Source: Atherinomorus stipes (lineage: Eukaryota > Chordata > Actinopteri > Atheriniformes > Atherinidae). Taken from it: a stretch of 64,000 nucleotides of DNA. The notes beneath the pieces were generated by a model. That model worked only from the letters and a program-made list of their open reading frames with translations, searched no databases and was not told where the DNA came from. This document shows, piece by piece, positions 13,983 through 26,071 of the stretch (position 1 is the stretch's first letter; each line of letters begins with the position of its first letter). Location of the stretch: positions 124,001-188,000 of the forward strand of contig JALJCO010003102.1 in assembly GCA_023101725.1 (NCBI GenBank). Direction: 5' to 3'. Made by a program: the position numbers and the translations under genes.

Positions 13983-14306
13983 TCGCGTACGCCCTGGAAT
14001 TAAAAGGCGAAATGGGAGTTATCGCTTATGGTTTTTAAAGATACGAGGGGGGCGATGTGGGAGAAAAAACCAATAACGCGAAAAAATAATAAAAAGAATA
14101 TTAGGGGGTTGGGCTATACGGGAGAGGGGAGAGGGGGGGGGACCAAAAATCGGGGAGGGACGGAATTCACGATAAGGGTCGAGAGGCGAGGGGTGGAGGG
14201 CTGGGGGGGTGTGGTTCCTCAGACTCAGGGGGGATGGAGGGGGGGGCAGCCGGGGGAAGGGGAGCGAACTCAACAAAAAAAAATAATGAAAATAGGTCGA
14301 TAGACT
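13983..14306. other. G-rich anomalous stretch, likely sequencing or assembly artefact
   Basis: Composition changes abruptly from AT-rich to strongly G-rich with many runs of five to nine G, frequent CpG and almost no repeats of any recognisable kind. It sits directly before a very long poly-A (14307-14376), and normal sequence resumes straight after the poly-A. That arrangement is what low-quality read-through of a homopolymer looks like. The open frames it creates (14028-14303 on +, and the Phe/Pro-rich minus frame) follow from composition and are not genes. Confidence 0.6.
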
Positions 14307-14325
14307 AAAAAAAAAAAAAAAAAGG

Positions 14326-14376
<51 letters not shown>
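14307..14376. repeat. Poly-A tract, about 70 bases
   Basis: A run of A broken only by one GG near its start. It could be the tail of a retroposed sequence, but no SINE or LINE body precedes it; the preceding 300 bases are the anomalous G-rich block. The exact length should not be trusted. Confidence 0.85.
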
Positions 14377-14377
<1 letters not shown>

Positions 14378-17216
14378 ATAGTCTTCTTCTAGAAATCACA
14401 GATATATGTCAACATCTCAGCAAATACTCCACTAGCATGTATAACCAGCTCTAATTTTATCATATATTATGTGGTACAGATTTAATCCCCTCCATTCAAG
14501 AACTTAAGTTCCACTAGTTTCAATGTACTATATGTGGAAAAGGGGGCTTCTGTGTTATGTTTTTAAGGCTTGAATATGATATAGCTTAACTATTTCTGCT
14601 GATATTCTGGCCTGAAGTGGTGGATAGTGAAATTGTTGTTTAGCAACTATAGTGCTGGTGCAGCTCAGATGGAAGTTTTGTAATATCTGTTTGGAAGTGA
14701 ATGCTGCAAAAAGTGGTTAAAAGGCAACATTGGGCTTAAGCTTTTCAGATGAAAAAAGAGGGGAAAAAATGAGTTTGCTCTCACCCTTTGGGTGAAACTC
14801 AATTTATCCCAACATTATATATACAGGGCTTCTGCAAAATTATGTGTTTTTGTTCACCTCTTGATGGAAAACTCTGGCTCTGTAATTGTTAAATGCTTCA
14901 TTAGTTTCCAAACCAACTTTCCCAGTAGAGATGTGGGGCACACAGACTGCAGCAGTTTTCTCAAGTACACGTACGTAGAGGCTGAAATGAACCCTAAAAT
15001 TAAACAATGATTCCCTGCAGGTTCATCCTTTCACATTCAAATTGCACACGTTTCCACTGTTATTAAAAATATATATTGATTTTAACATCTTTAAAGCATA
15101 ATACTTGTAAGCTTCTGTTTTGGGCACTCTAGACAGATTTTTAAACCCTTTTTTAAGCTTCTAAACACACTTTTTTTTCTCTTTTTATCAAAGGCATTGA
15201 GGTGTCTTGTTTTTTTTTTCTTCCCGCTCTTCATCCTTAGATAGATAACAAGTCATTGACATGAGCTTGTTTGGTTGTAATTCATGACCTGCGACCTATA
15301 TTGGTGGCCCATAAAACCTCAGCAAAGTATCAGGGGTCAAATCTGGCTCAATAAATTCCAAGACCAACCATCAGCATCCTCAGACAGAAGAACGATAAAA
15401 AAAAAAAGACACACCTCATAAACCAGGCCCTGCGGGATGAAAATGAGCTCACCCCACTGATTTAAGCTATCATTTCAAAATCTGACTCTTATGCTGTGGC
15501 ATTAAAATATTCAGTCAGCGTGTTAGTTTTCTGTTTTACACACTTAGAGCTTCATCCAGCCTTTTCATTGACTGATTGATTGATGCTATATCTGCTGCAA
15601 CAATTTATTCCACTTTTATTTATTTATTTTAAACATGGTCCTTTCAGGAAATGCCTAATAAACAAAAACCATGACTTAAGTTTAAAGGAGAAAGTGTCTC
15701 ATTTAGTTATTTTTCCATAACTTTGCTATTCTGTCTTGTGGCCTTGTGGCTTTGCAGTGTGCCACTGAGATTGCAAGAAGCACTCTATTTTTATCTGTTT
15801 AAGGAAACATTAAACAGATTTCCCACAATGTCCATGAGTATCTGGCTCTGTGTGACATGAACACTGTGACCCACATCTCTTTGGAAGCGTTGCCGTATCC
15901 CACTGGGGAATTTTGACATTTTCCGATGTGTTCTTTTTACTCCATTTTGTGCTTTAAGCCATGCTCTTGACAGTTCTGCCTTCTCATTATTTTAGAGCTT
16001 TGCAGACTCTGCTTGTCTCTTTTTTTTTTCTCTCTTTTTCCGTTCAAAGGTCCACTTTCCAGCAGCCCACATCTGCTGACGTCCTCATGAATTGCCAGTC
16101 CACTGGCAAACTGTGACAATGAGAACTCCATATGGAATAGATTTATGAGGGCCAAATCTTAATAAAGGGTGACCCTGGCAGCCATATCTACCATTAAGCG
16201 CCATGTCTCTATAATTTACAGCTTGGACTTTCTGGGCAAGCTCTCAATACTCTGAAAGTCAGTGCTTCACATTTTCATTTCTGTACGGGTGTGTTTGGTT
16301 TGATCGATTGCCCATTAAAAATGTAAGGGTTAGAAATGGCTTTAATTCATTATTGTGACAAAGCTTTCGATGTGAAGCCATGACTGTTGATTGATTTGAA
16401 AATGAAATCAGCATGCTAATGTAAAGCACTGAAAATAATGAAGAGAACTTAACTTTGCAACTTGTTTAAATATATATTTTTTCAAAATAAAATACAATAT
16501 ATTTTAACCAAAAATATAGAAAACATGCATTGTTTCATCATAATGATAATATGACATGCTTTATGTGGGACACTGCTTTTTTTTTATCTTCTTTTTTTTA
16601 TACTTTACTCCCATGGAGACTTCTTCTATACCTCTTTGATTTTCTCCTCTAATGACGCACATTAAGAAAAAAGGAAAAACAACTCTCAGCCATGTCAGTT
16701 GAATAAGGGGGACATGTGTTGCAATTCACCGAGTGTGTTTGTTTCCTGTGGTCCCTGTTGCCTACACCTCTCTGGTTGCTTGCCTGTGGTGACAAATGCA
16801 CCAGTGTGGCTCCATCCCAAGTCGATCCCCTGAGGAGCTTCTTCTAATGAGCTACATACAGTAGCTATCCTCTGTGGAGTCTGTGCTTTTACCTTGACTT
16901 GGGATTTCACTTCTTTATGTACAGCAAGAACTGAAGGATACATACTGTATAGGATGGAGGATACTGTATATACAGAGGTAAATGTTTATGCTAAATAACC
17001 TCATAATTACCACATTGGGTCAACGTCACCGCATCCCCCTGGAAATGAATGTTCTTTACAGAAAAGAAAACTTAAACATAATTTTCATGAGTGTTTTCTG
17101 GACATTTATCTTTGGTAGCAGACTGCCAATCATAGGGTATGGCTTGAAGAAATTTTCTTAATGTGGAAAATTAACATTGAGAATGGATCTTTGTGAATGC
17201 CTGGGTGTTAAAAATC
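14377..17216. other. Non-coding, mostly unique sequence
   Basis: Nothing recognisable on either strand. Short homopolymers (15395-15407, 16020-16030), a TTTATTTATTTATTT tract near 15613 and AT-rich sequence near 16470-16510 are the only low-complexity features. Confidence 0.6.
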
Positions 17217-17674
17217 CAGCAATAGTTTTCAAATGTTTTGAGCCACAACCCCCCCCAAAACATACTTTGGTTTTAATAGCACCTTTAATTGTTTATGGAC
17301 ACTTAATGATCAAAATTCTAAATGTAAAACTTGAAATCTATTGCAAACCTAATCAATACGGAGGAAAAATGATTTCTGGTGGATTCAGTTCACTGCTGTG
17401 ATTAGGCATCTACATGCCCCAAATCAGCTTCTCTAGCTGAGATAATACCAATTCAGATTTTTGACATTGTATTAGTAGCTTTGGTCTTTACGTAATAAAG
17501 AAAGGAATGTGTCAGTTTCACAGATTGTCTTTGCAATAATATGTTAATTTTGATATCCCCCAAAATCCCAAATTTATTTGGTAAATGTTGCCTCTATTTC
17601 TTTCAGTTATCTGACCCTTTGAAGTTATCATTCAACCCAGAAGGGGGTCCTGAGCCCCAGTTTAAAAACCACTG
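17217..17674. mobile_element. Non-autonomous hAT-like element, degenerate ends
   Basis: The left end reads CAGCAATAGTTTTCAAATG, then GAGCCACAACCCCCC. The right end, reverse-complemented, reads CAGTGGTTTTTAAACTGG, then GGCTCAGGACCCCCTT. The shared layout, CAG start, then TTTTNAAA, then GAGCC/GGCTC, then a C run, is that of the common teleost hAT family whose ends read like CAGTGGTTCCCAACCT. Target duplication is not clear (TAAAAATC left, CTCTACAG right). No transposase sequence inside. Confidence 0.65.
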
Positions 17675-18938
17675 CTCTACAGGGCAATTCAGAGTTCCGA
17701 GTTTCTTTTTGAGTTTTAATGTCCATTTCAGAGAACAGTTAACATAGAGACGGTGGAGGAGATCATGATAATGTACTCGGAAGGAGACGTAAAAAGAGGC
17801 AGCGGAGTGATGTTCTTTGCAGCCATTACATTCTTCTCTGTACTTTTCACTGGTTGGGCAGCAGCTACTGCTCAACACTGTCCTTGCAGTGTGGTGGTGT
17901 TTCATTTGTTGTATCATAGGACACATCTTCCAGATTACTGGAAACATGCCAACATTACACCCGTAAAGAACCCAGGAGTCGGACGGGTATCTGTCTTGTT
18001 TTTTATTTTCAATTTTTTTTGGCAGGTCACAAATGGTCCTTAATCTGACCAAATGGGTTTTTCTCCTGAACCAAACCACCTGGTTGGAGTGAAAGTAAAA
18101 AGTAATACCATCTATAAAACACGTCCAAATATTGTCTCAGTTCCAAACACCATCTCTTCTCTTCCAACCTAGTGTTGACTTTGTTGCTCTTTCATAAGAT
18201 AATCTTTCTTTTTTTTCCTAGCTTCGAACATCTCTGCATTCATTGCATTGTGACAGTGAAATCAAAGGACACTTTCATACTGACTTAAGATGATAACAGC
18301 TTGGATGAGTAGCACTATTAAATCCACACAATCTGTAGGCAAGAGGGCACAAATGTATGATTTCTGATGTAAGTTTAAAAAAAATGCAGACTGGCTTTTG
18401 CAGGTAAACTGGGGTTAATTTGTGGCAACAAGAGAAACTAATGTAAGTTTTTAAAGACATACCAAAACTGATCATGAGAAAATCTGTCTTATCAGGTTGC
18501 ACCGTGTGCGAGTGTATTAGATTGAAGCACAGGTCTCCAAACAGTTCAGTATAGATGCATTTGGTATCAGAACTGGAGAGTATTTTGTCATTCCCCTGAT
18601 GGGCTTTGAAAAGAGTCTGGTTCAATCAACTGGCTCCATTCTCATTGATCTGATGGGTTTAAACGAGCATGTAATAGACAAGGGCCCACATATACTTCTT
18701 CCAATTACCTGACAAGTATAATTTGAAAATGTCTGACCTTTTCAAAACACTTATGAACAGTGACATCCAAGATATTTCTGTGCAACAAACAATATAGTGT
18801 AACACTGTCAAGATCTGAAATGCAATGAATGATTTAGTAACAATCAGCAGGTCTTTTTTTCCAATGTTTGTTCTCCTTAAAATGTCTGACATCATGTTGG
18901 TATTGTTAAACTCTCTTTGCTTCTTGCATGGTTTTTAC
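17675..18938. other. Non-coding; long minus-strand frame of unknown meaning
   Basis: A minus-strand frame of 158 codons spans 17603-18079 but runs into the hAT end at its 3' side and matches nothing I know. The overlapping + frame at 17753-18043 ends in a Phe-rich stretch. The 17680-18060 sequence has a repeat-like feel (it begins CAGGGCAATTCAGAGTTCCG) but I found no inverted partner. The rest is featureless. Confidence 0.5.
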
Positions 18939-19338
18939 TAGGGCTGGACGATTATAGAAAAAATTATAATCACGATTATTTTGACTGATATTGAAATCAC
19001 GATTAATATACACGATTATTCATTGATTTTATAAAAAGTGTTTATTGAACCACCAAAACTCAACTTCAGATATAACTTTAAAAAAAAACAAAACCGGAAA
19101 TAAATTAGAAACAAGTAAAGGAGTAAAATAAGAATATTATTTAAAATAATAGTAGCAATAAAAATGAAAACTAAGTCTACATGCATTCCTGTTCGATACT
19201 CCCTGCAGTTTGCTTCCTATAACTCCACCAGTCTGTTCACTTTAGGATTAATTGTTTTTCTTCGATTACAGTGTTTTTGTAATTGTGAAAAGGCAAAATT
19301 GAAATCACGATTAAAATTCGATTAATTGTCCAGCCCTA
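18939..19338. mobile_element. Non-autonomous hAT element, complete, 8-bp duplication
   Basis: Exactly 400 bp. The left end is TAGGGCTGGACGATTA and the right end, reverse-complemented, is TAGGGCTGGACAATTA. Both sides carry the same 8-bp target duplication GTTTTTAC (18931-18938 and 19339-19346), which fixes the boundaries and points to the hAT superfamily. Subterminal AATCACGATTA words are repeated in inverted orientation (near 18970 and 19300). The interior is A-rich with no transposase. The perfect duplication argues for a fairly young insertion. Confidence 0.9.
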
Positions 19339-20525
19339 GTTTTTACCAACTAATATCAGTGGGTTCAGTAGAGGATGGAGATCTCCACTCTCCAACTGTC
19401 TTGGTGACCACAGGTACTGCCACTGATAGAGTACTGCCACTCTATGAGCTCAGCCAATGAATCGTAGGAACTTTTATAGTGAAGCTTTTAGCCAGCATCC
19501 CGGGGAGTCCCATACCCAGTGACATTTCTGAAAGGACAAATGGAGCAGTCAGGAAGACAACAGCACTTACTCCACGCATACACTTCAGTTCCTTTTAGTT
19601 ACCCTTGGGTTTGTGGCTATATGCACACGAGCATGGCTATTTTTTTCAATCTTAGTTTTTATTTGCTTATTTATTTTCTTTACATGTTACATTACCCTTG
19701 ATACAATTCAAAGCAAAAAAGATTTAAATCCTTTTGAAACAATCATCAGAAAAAGACAAAGGTGAAACTTAAGTTTTCTTGAAATTACTTTTTTTTTTTT
19801 TTAGATAAACTTAACAGATGTCATCCAATTAATCATAATGAAGCATATGCTCTTGGAAAAGGCAGTGTAAACTAAATTTTTAACACTTATTTTCTAACTA
19901 CATGTTAACTTGTAAATATGAACCTATTCCTGTCCAGGCTTATGCTCAGAAACCAATTTATTTTTATTTAGGTGATAAACAGAGACATAATATTCCTGTG
20001 AGGCCGTGTAGCAGGCAGGCTGTGACACTGCTGCTGAGGCTGGAAACAAACAAGGACCTCTCTAATACGGGAGTATTATGACATGATATCACAAACTAAA
20101 CAAATTCAGACTTTGGCTGCATTTGAACCCTTGTTAACTATGAACGATGTTCTACATCAGCAATTTCACAGTGCTGCTTAAAGTCTCATCTGAAACTTGT
20201 CATTCACGAGTGTGCTGCATTTCTGTCGTGTGGTACACTGTGGCAGAGCTAGACTTGCACATGGGGCAGTCAGACGGTGGGGAAGGCTTTCTCTGCAGGT
20301 ATATACTGTACAAATAACAAAAATGACTGTGTCCTTCTTAAATACATACTCACATACATTGCTGTGATAACCAAGGTAAGATTGGAGAGAAGTGAGACAT
20401 AAAACATTTGCATTAATATGATGGATCACTAAGTGGACATAATTGCAACAAGTTTAAAAAGTTCAAAAGAAAGGCTCTTAATGTGAGAGTTGGGTGTCAA
20501 TGGCTTCTTCTAGTTCTGGTTTACT
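19339..20525. other. Non-coding, nothing recognised
   Basis: No protein similarity and no paired repeats apart from the duplication shared with the preceding element. A T run lies at about 19790-19802. Confidence 0.6.
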
Positions 20526-20954
20526 CACTGCAAAAATTTCAAAATTTTACCAAGTATAGTTTCAAGTCAAAATATCTCATTACATTCAATGTAAGACATA
20601 ATCACGTAAAGAGAAACATTTCAGTGAAATGTATGAACTTGTTTTTAGACACTGCATCTTAGATGCGCATCTTGTTTAATGATAAAATGTCTTGATAAAA
20701 ATCTTGTTTTGAATCATTTCTCAGATGAAACAAACTTACAGGTATGAGACACACAACTTCATAATACTAGTACAATATAGCTTAGAAGTTTTTTCAGCTA
20801 ATTTCAAGATTTTCTTGAAAGTAGCTGGAAGTCTTATTTCAAGAAACCTAACAAGATTATTTTCACGTTCCATTGGCAGATTTTTTTTTTTTTTTTTTTT
20901 TTTGTTTAAATGAGCAAAAAGCAAACTTATTTTAAGATTGGTCTTTTTCCAGTG
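20526..20954. mobile_element. Non-autonomous hAT-type element, CACTGCAAAAA family
   Basis: The left end is CACTGCAAAAATTTCAAAAT; the right end, reverse-complemented, is CACTGGAAAAAGACCAATC. The interior carries phrases I recognise from a very common teleost repeat (TTTCAAGTCAAAATATCTCA, TAATGATAAAATGTCTTGAT, TTTCCATTGGCAGA-type stretches), in the expected order. A T run of 23 bases near its right side (20881-20903) is an expansion inside the element. No target duplication was found, and there is no coding capacity. Confidence 0.75.
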
Positions 20955-23900
20955 CTGTCTGGTGGTGTAGACTGGATCCTTGTGTCTGACCACACTGGCT
21001 TGTGTGGCCAGTTACACAGTGGAAGCTGTCAGGGCTGCTGACACCGGAGCTGGAGTCTGTCTGCCTGATCTGTGTCCTTCCTCTTTACAGAAAAGTCAGA
21101 GCTGTCTCCCTTTCTCTTCATTCTTATATCTTCTTATAATATACAGTATATCCCCACATCTGTATGCTGTAGCTTGCAAGCCTTCCTTATGAAGCCGGAT
21201 CATGCAGCCTTAGCTTAGCCAGCACTAAGTAACTTGGATTCTGAAGTACTCTTTGAGTATCTTTATAGTTTATTTTTAGCTCTGATGTGAAAACTTGATT
21301 AACTGAGTTGACTTGAAGTCCCAAAATATACTTACTGAAAACTTAATATTTACACATGATCTTATCTAGCGCCACATTATAGCTAGATTAGCACTGCTAT
21401 GTAGTATCATGCTAACATTAAGTTAATATTTTTTGCATAACAACGTAATTATTCTTGCACAGCGACAGAAGGTCATTTAGAAATGCAGAAGAGCAGCCCG
21501 ATGTCAATATTTTAAAAGGGTAACTAATTAGGAAACTAAAATTTAATTCACATTAGTGTAGTAAACACTGGTGATCCATACATGTCGGGAAAGACATTTC
21601 TGTCCTCCTCAGTGACCTATCAGTCACCTGAGGGGGGTGTCCAATCAATTTAGCTCCACCCCTGGTGGTACACAAAAAAACTAATATATACATAAAGTAC
21701 ACTAGATGGGTCAAAATAGATTATCATGCATTTGACCATGAAGCAAGAAGCTGATGGAGCATGTTAACGCTCACCAGCTTTGACTTCGGCTGAAATCAGT
21801 AGTGAGCAAATGTTGCTCATCTCTCTTTCTGCCTGAAACGCAGAACATAATATATGTTCAGGAGTCATATTTATTTAAAAATGAAATTGTTCAACCTGAG
21901 CTAGAAAAGATCAGAGAGGAACATTGTAACGTAGCTGACTTTTTTAAAAAGTGTGCATAGGAGCTACAGTACAACATTGTGGATACTATTGCCACAAAAA
22001 CCCACAGTAATCAGCAATTTAATGATTAACCCTGACCTACTTTGTTTTTTTTTATTTGTTTTTGTTTTAATACTTTTTTTTAAATTGCTGCTGTTTTTTT
22101 ATACATACTTCTTCTAGTCACAACTCAGTACCTATGTACACAAGTAAAAAGCCAACAGCGTAAACTGACCGTGAGATACCAATAATGAGTATATCTCACT
22201 AGGCTACTCATATTTGAGGATACTCAAATATGGGGAGCATAGTGAAATATACAGTACTCATAGGTTCTGGTAATTTGAATTTTCTAACGCAGCACTGTCA
22301 TCTTCTTTTCATTTTTAAACATGATGTTTCTGTTATAACCAATAGAATCTAAATCGAGAGAAAATTCCAGATTCTTGATTTCACTGTGTCGGTAAAGTGC
22401 TCCGAGCCTGCGTCTCTTGCCAGACTGAAACCCTGAGCCAAACGCAGCTCGGTTATTTGTGTGTTTGGCTGAAAAACTGTAGAGAAGGCTCACACTTAGA
22501 ATGAAACTGCCAGCAAACTTCTAGCAAAGGTTAATTTGTGTGACTGCCAGACCAGAAGTGATGGAGTGTGAATTGCTGGATCTTCTGCCAGGCTATGGTT
22601 GAAGACATTGTTCTTTGTTCAGTGATAAATCACATGCATATTAGTTTCTTGAACTAGTTAAAGCATTTACAGAGAAGAAAGAGCATAAAAAATACCAACC
22701 CGTTACTTTTTAATTACCTCTCTCAAATGTACTGTAAGATCCCTTATTGGCTTTTGAATTAGTTCTCCAAAGTCTTTCATACTCAAGACAAACAGTTGAT
22801 GTGTGTATTTGTGTGTGTATTAGTGTACATGTGATTATCACATTCATTATGTGTTTCTCTTTTGATGTGAGGCCAGTTTCTTTGGCTTGCTATGGGGCAT
22901 CTTTGTATTCTGAGCCATGTCTGTATTGATGACATGCTTTTGATTATTTATGATGTTTATCCTCCTCCTTGCATACTTCCTGTACCAATGGATCACTGGG
23001 AGAAATATCAGGACAATTATGGGAAGTGAACCAACAAAGTAATAATCTCCTTATGAATAATGAATCTACTTAATGGTCTAAAGTATTGCTGTACTGTATG
23101 AATACTGGGTGACTGGAAATGGGAAAAGATGGGAAAAGACATGGATAATATTTACCTGAGATACTTAATGTGTATGTCAGGAAGTGAAAGGTTGAGAGAA
23201 ACTCTTTTTTTTTTCTTGTTAAGCTAAAGTGATTGGTTGTTTTTAATGTTGAAAGAAAATAAACAAAGAAAAAATAACTATTGAAGAACTCCAGGATATT
23301 TAAGTCCCCAAATCTAAGCCTCAATTTTTGTGTAGAATAATCACAAGAATTTGCTGTTGCTGCTCAACGGCTGCATGAATGCAACCTGCAATGCTGAAGA
23401 AGTGGGAGGCTTAAAATTACTGAAGGCCTGATGCTGAAGTCTTTGCAGAAACATCTTTTAGAGTTGGAAGGCAAAGGAAAGATTTGAAGCTGAAGACGCA
23501 CAGTAACTCTTTGCAGAACACAAACAAATTAGATAAACTTTCCTTTTTCTTATGGCCTTGGTTGAGGACTCTACTTCTAGAATCATGCATGCCCAATACT
23601 GATGATGCAACAAAGACCCATTTATAAACGAGGCTTGACCAATAATCTTCAGTGTCTGTAACATAATCATAAAACAGTCTATAATTTAAGAACTGTGTAA
23701 TTTAGATATATAGAAAAATCTCATGGTACAAATTTCCTGTATGAGTTGAAACGCACAAAAGGAAATGATTCAGTGAATCAAAGAGTATTAAGTCTTTGAA
23801 GAGGCCGTTATCATTTTTAGTGAGGCTGTTGACAATTATTGGAGAAGCCTTGATTTGTGGGCAGAGCAGCAAAGGGCCCACGCTGCACCATCAGTGGGGG

Positions 23901-25295
23901 TGCATACATGATTTTTGAGTTCCCCAATGAGCAGTAAACCTTCAAACAAGACAGTTATGAATAAAACTTGGGTTAACCTATTTAGATTGCATGATTTGTA
24001 TAAGTTTAAAATTATGGAGTAGATGAAAACAATACTAGGATAGAAATTCCAGCTGTGGAGCCGTTTCTTCTTTATTCCTTCATGATAGCAGACAGGAGAA
24101 TGGGAGGCTTGAAGTTTGGTTGTGGCCTTGTACCTCAACCCCCCATGGTTTTTGTTGAGGTGAGAGACGATGCATGCATCCTCATATGAGCAGACCTGCC
24201 ATGCCTGAAGGCATTCACACAATTACCTACATCTAGAGCTAATCCTGTTTAATTAGCGCAGCACTGCAATGCTTTTTTATATGTTACAGTTGGAAGATTA
24301 CCACCAGAGAAGAGGATGAACCTGACATGTCTCACTGTCTGGCTGTTTGCCATGTGGATCGCTGAATAATGCACAGCCGAAGCCTGGCTATGTGTTAGAG
24401 AAGCAGCAGACAGGGGCCTCTGCAGCACACTCTGCTCTGAATAAAATATAGCTGTTCTCTCGCAGAGAGTGAGTGGGTTTTCAAAAGGACATTTGTTCAG
24501 ATCACCTCTGGGACTTTGTTTGTGTCGAAGACCTGCAGGATTTTAAGGTTTCTTTTTTAAAATAAATTCCGAACATCACTGCGTGACGTATACCGGAGTG
24601 TGGTTTCCTGTTTAGGATTTATGGTGATTGGGCTGAGTTGTCGAGCATGCATGACTGCATCACAGACTTTTAGCTCCTGATTGATCTGAGATGTTGACAG
24701 ACAGTGTTGTCAGTGTTTGATTCTGCCCCTGTTATCTGTAATGTAGCTAAAGCTCTCAATGGGCTGACAAGATTAGAATGCATTACTGTCAGAAAGCGGG
24801 GTGCCCTGGGGCTGCAGTGTGCTTGTTGAGTGTTAATGACTCAGACTGTGCCTCACCAGTGCAGGGCATGTGCTGACAGTCCACCTAATCACTTGCATCT
24901 CAATCAGTCCAATCTAGTGCCATAAAAGCAGAGAATGACAGCCTGTTTTACATGTTCGATAGATATAAGCAATATCCACAAAATAACAAGTACTGGCCTT
25001 ATTAAGTTTATTAAGTCACTCATTGGTCAGTTGATGCTTCAACATCTGTGTCATCATGAGTCTACAGCCTCATGAATGTAGCTGTGAGATGTTTTTGTCC
25101 ACTCAGGAAAAAAAAAAAAACAAACTTTTTCATAAAAATGGTAAATTAGAAAAAAAAAAAAAAAAAGAATACATGAGGGGTATATCAGTAACTTTTTCCA
25201 TATGAAAATCCTTTAAATATTTTATATAATGAGATTTTTTTTTTCAAATCCCCAGCAAAGACTGTGGGAACACCATAAAGGTTTTAGTCATTTGC
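20955..25295. other. Non-coding, nothing recognised
   Basis: No recognisable gene. A 10-bp inverted repeat at 22209-22232 and A runs at 25109-25121 and 25151-25166 are the only local structures. Frames such as 23836-24222 on the minus strand have no domain or motif. Confidence 0.6.
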
Positions 25296-25505
25296 AACTC
25301 AGTCTCACTCCAAAATGTGACGGTCCTACGTTGGCCCACAGCACAATACGTACCTTGGCAGAAACTCTGTAGTCACGTGAACTACAGAAATGAATGGGAA
25401 GATCAAACGTAGTAAATCTACGTTTTCAGAAGCCAAATTGTGAAAAAGGTACGTATTTTGAGTGGACCAACGTAGGACTGTCACTTTTCGGAGTGAGACT
25501 GGGTT
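25296..25505. mobile_element. MITE with 9-bp target duplication
   Basis: 210 bp. The left end reads AACTCAGTCTCACTCC followed by AAAATGTGACGGTCCTACG. The right end, reverse-complemented, reads AACCCAGTCTCACTCC followed by GAAAAGTGACAGTCCTACG. The inverted repeats continue inward with mismatches (AATACGTACCTT against AATACGTACCTT on the other side), so most of the element can fold on itself. It is flanked by GTCATTTGC at 25287-25295 and 25506-25514, a perfect 9-bp duplication. Nine bases suggests a Mutator-like enzyme, although other superfamilies cannot be excluded. It has no coding capacity. Confidence 0.88.
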
Positions 25506-25539
25506 GTCATTTGCCAAAGGCAATGCTCCATCTTGCCAT

Positions 25540-26071
25540 TTAAAAGTACAGTATGTAAAAATTCAAAGGTCGGTGGCAGAAAAATGTGATATATATTGCA
25601 AAACTGTTTCTATTGATTTGTAATCACTGCACTAATATTGCTGTTATGTTTATTTGCTTAGAATGAGTCATTTATATTTACATTCTGGGCGGTGCACATA
25701 TGGAGGCTGCCATATTTGTTCCACCATTTTTACTACGGTGTCCCAAAACAATGTGTGTGAAGTAAGAACACTCTGAACTTTAAAACTGCTGTACCAGCTT
25801 TGTTTAATGGGAGTTAGAGCACTGTTTGAGATCAGTAATGCCTTAAAAGAAATAAAAAATAGGCACTCATAGTCCAGTCATAGCTACACCTGAGACCACT
25901 GGTCCACTCACAGATGAAAACTTCTTTAGTCTGGGAGAATTTTGGCCATTATCCACCACCGTACATTCACAACAGTGCTGGAGTATGAAGTCATTTGAAA
26001 GAAAACATCTTTTCTTTCAAATACCAATCTTTACCACTAAAGGTCAGTACTTAAATACTGTACCTTTTTAA
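25540..26071. mobile_element. TTAA-flanked non-autonomous DNA element
   Basis: Left end TTAA then AAGTACAGTATGTAAA; right end, reverse-complemented, TTAA then AAAGGTACAGTATTTAAG. The body contains GGAGGCTGCCAT at about 25701-25713, a phrase also present in the TTAA element at 31493-32121, so the two share a core. The interior also resembles the widespread fish repeat that begins AAAGGTACAGTGTGTAG. No transposase recognised. It starts only 35 bp after the preceding MITE. Confidence 0.72.

Noticed and set aside
14019..14399. Minus frame with a long Phe run and Pro/Ser-rich tail
   Set aside because: It is the translation of the poly-A and the G-rich anomalous block.
17603..18079. 158-codon minus-strand frame as a host gene
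   Set aside because: It extends into a hAT end, matches no family I know, has a + strand rival over the same bases, and shows no splice or promoter context.
22209..22232. Inverted repeat CATATTTGAG ... CTCAAATATG
   Set aside because: Ten-bp arms in AT-rich DNA are expected by chance; no duplication or element around it.
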